Part shown: positions 63,895 through 64,000 of the stretch, in pieces
Layout of the letters: every line of letters begins with the position of its first letter
How positions within the stretch are numbered: position 1 is the first letter of the stretch
Assembly: GCA_964019055.1 (NCBI GenBank)
Contig: OZ025212.1
Span: forward strand, 10,097,109 to 10,161,108
DNA: 64,000 nucleotides
Reading direction: 5' to 3'
Source: Anthopleura xanthogrammica
Taxonomy: Eukaryota; Cnidaria; Anthozoa; Actiniaria; Actiniidae
Position numbers and translations under genes: made by a program
Notes under the pieces: generated by a model
Told to the model about the DNA's origin: nothing
Database searches by the model: none
What the model saw: only the letters and a program-made list of their open reading frames with translations

Positions 63895-64000
63895 AAACCC
63901 CCCATAGCTGTCGTCGGTGCAAGTTACAAAATTGCCGACAACATTTTCCATGTTCCCCAAGGTCCCCTGGACACATCTAGATAGGTGACTTGCTTTCATC
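63895..64000 (-). other. Window edge, possible coding fragment
   Basis: About 100 bp of more balanced composition after the microsatellite. A minus-strand frame begins MKASHLSRCVQGTLGNM and runs into the repeat. Too short to support a gene. Confidence 0.25.

Noticed and set aside
63205..63999. Polyproline, polyhistidine, polyglycine and polyvaline frames
   Set aside because: They are readings of one (GGT)n microsatellite.

Overview
The window looks like repeat-rich nuclear DNA of a marine invertebrate, most likely a cnidarian. That is inference from the mix of elements: a Polinton/Maverick, PIF/Harbinger transposons, CR1/L2-like and Jockey-like LINEs, a minisatellite-bearing host gene and short introns with GT-AG borders. 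No sequence search was possible, so species and family names beyond motif level are tentative. There is one 200-N assembly gap (6583-6782).

Layout. 1-6582 is a tandem array of a ~329-bp AT-rich satellite (forward orientation, almost homogeneous). 6783-21190 is host-like DNA: a three-exon gene with a 60-bp coding minisatellite (7339-9462, frame-broken by a 10-bp deletion), 152-bp motif-pair repeats, a 86-bp foldback element with a 10-bp target duplication, two divergent paralogous Cys-cluster genes (12507-14238 minus; 14570-15124 plus), a decayed tyrosine-recombinase-like exon, and a five-exon minus-strand gene (18985-21123). 21493-25357 is a PIF/Harbinger element with perfect 51-bp terminal repeats, inserted in the 152-bp repeat. 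26507-58630 is a second satellite block in reverse orientation, split by a Polinton (27764-45805) and two LINEs (47451-51190 and 54161-56907). 58862-61630 is a second Harbinger element. The window ends with a ~667-bp (GGT)n tract.

The Polinton is the main object. It has ~345-bp terminal inverted repeats differing at about 13 positions and a CGACT duplication. It carries an intact DD35E integrase, an intact packaging ATPase, a double-jelly-roll-type major capsid gene split by a truncated LINE, a penton-like gene, a protein-primed B-family polymerase (full length but with two in-frame stops and a 16-G frameshift), and a cluster of small, often tail-anchored proteins. No maturation protease was recognised. 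The structural genes run on the minus strand from 40304 to 30524. Replication and accessory genes read inward from both ends.

Two regulatory classes are visible in the Polinton. Genes reading inward from the ends carry a shared ~28-bp box ending ACTATAAAG just before the start codon, and where such genes are adjacent, a 28-30-nt hairpin follows the upstream stop codon. Structural genes instead have a short ATAAA/ATAAGG element almost touching the ATG. This looks like an early/late promoter code with hairpin gene ends, and the left-arm genes are paralogues of the right-arm genes.
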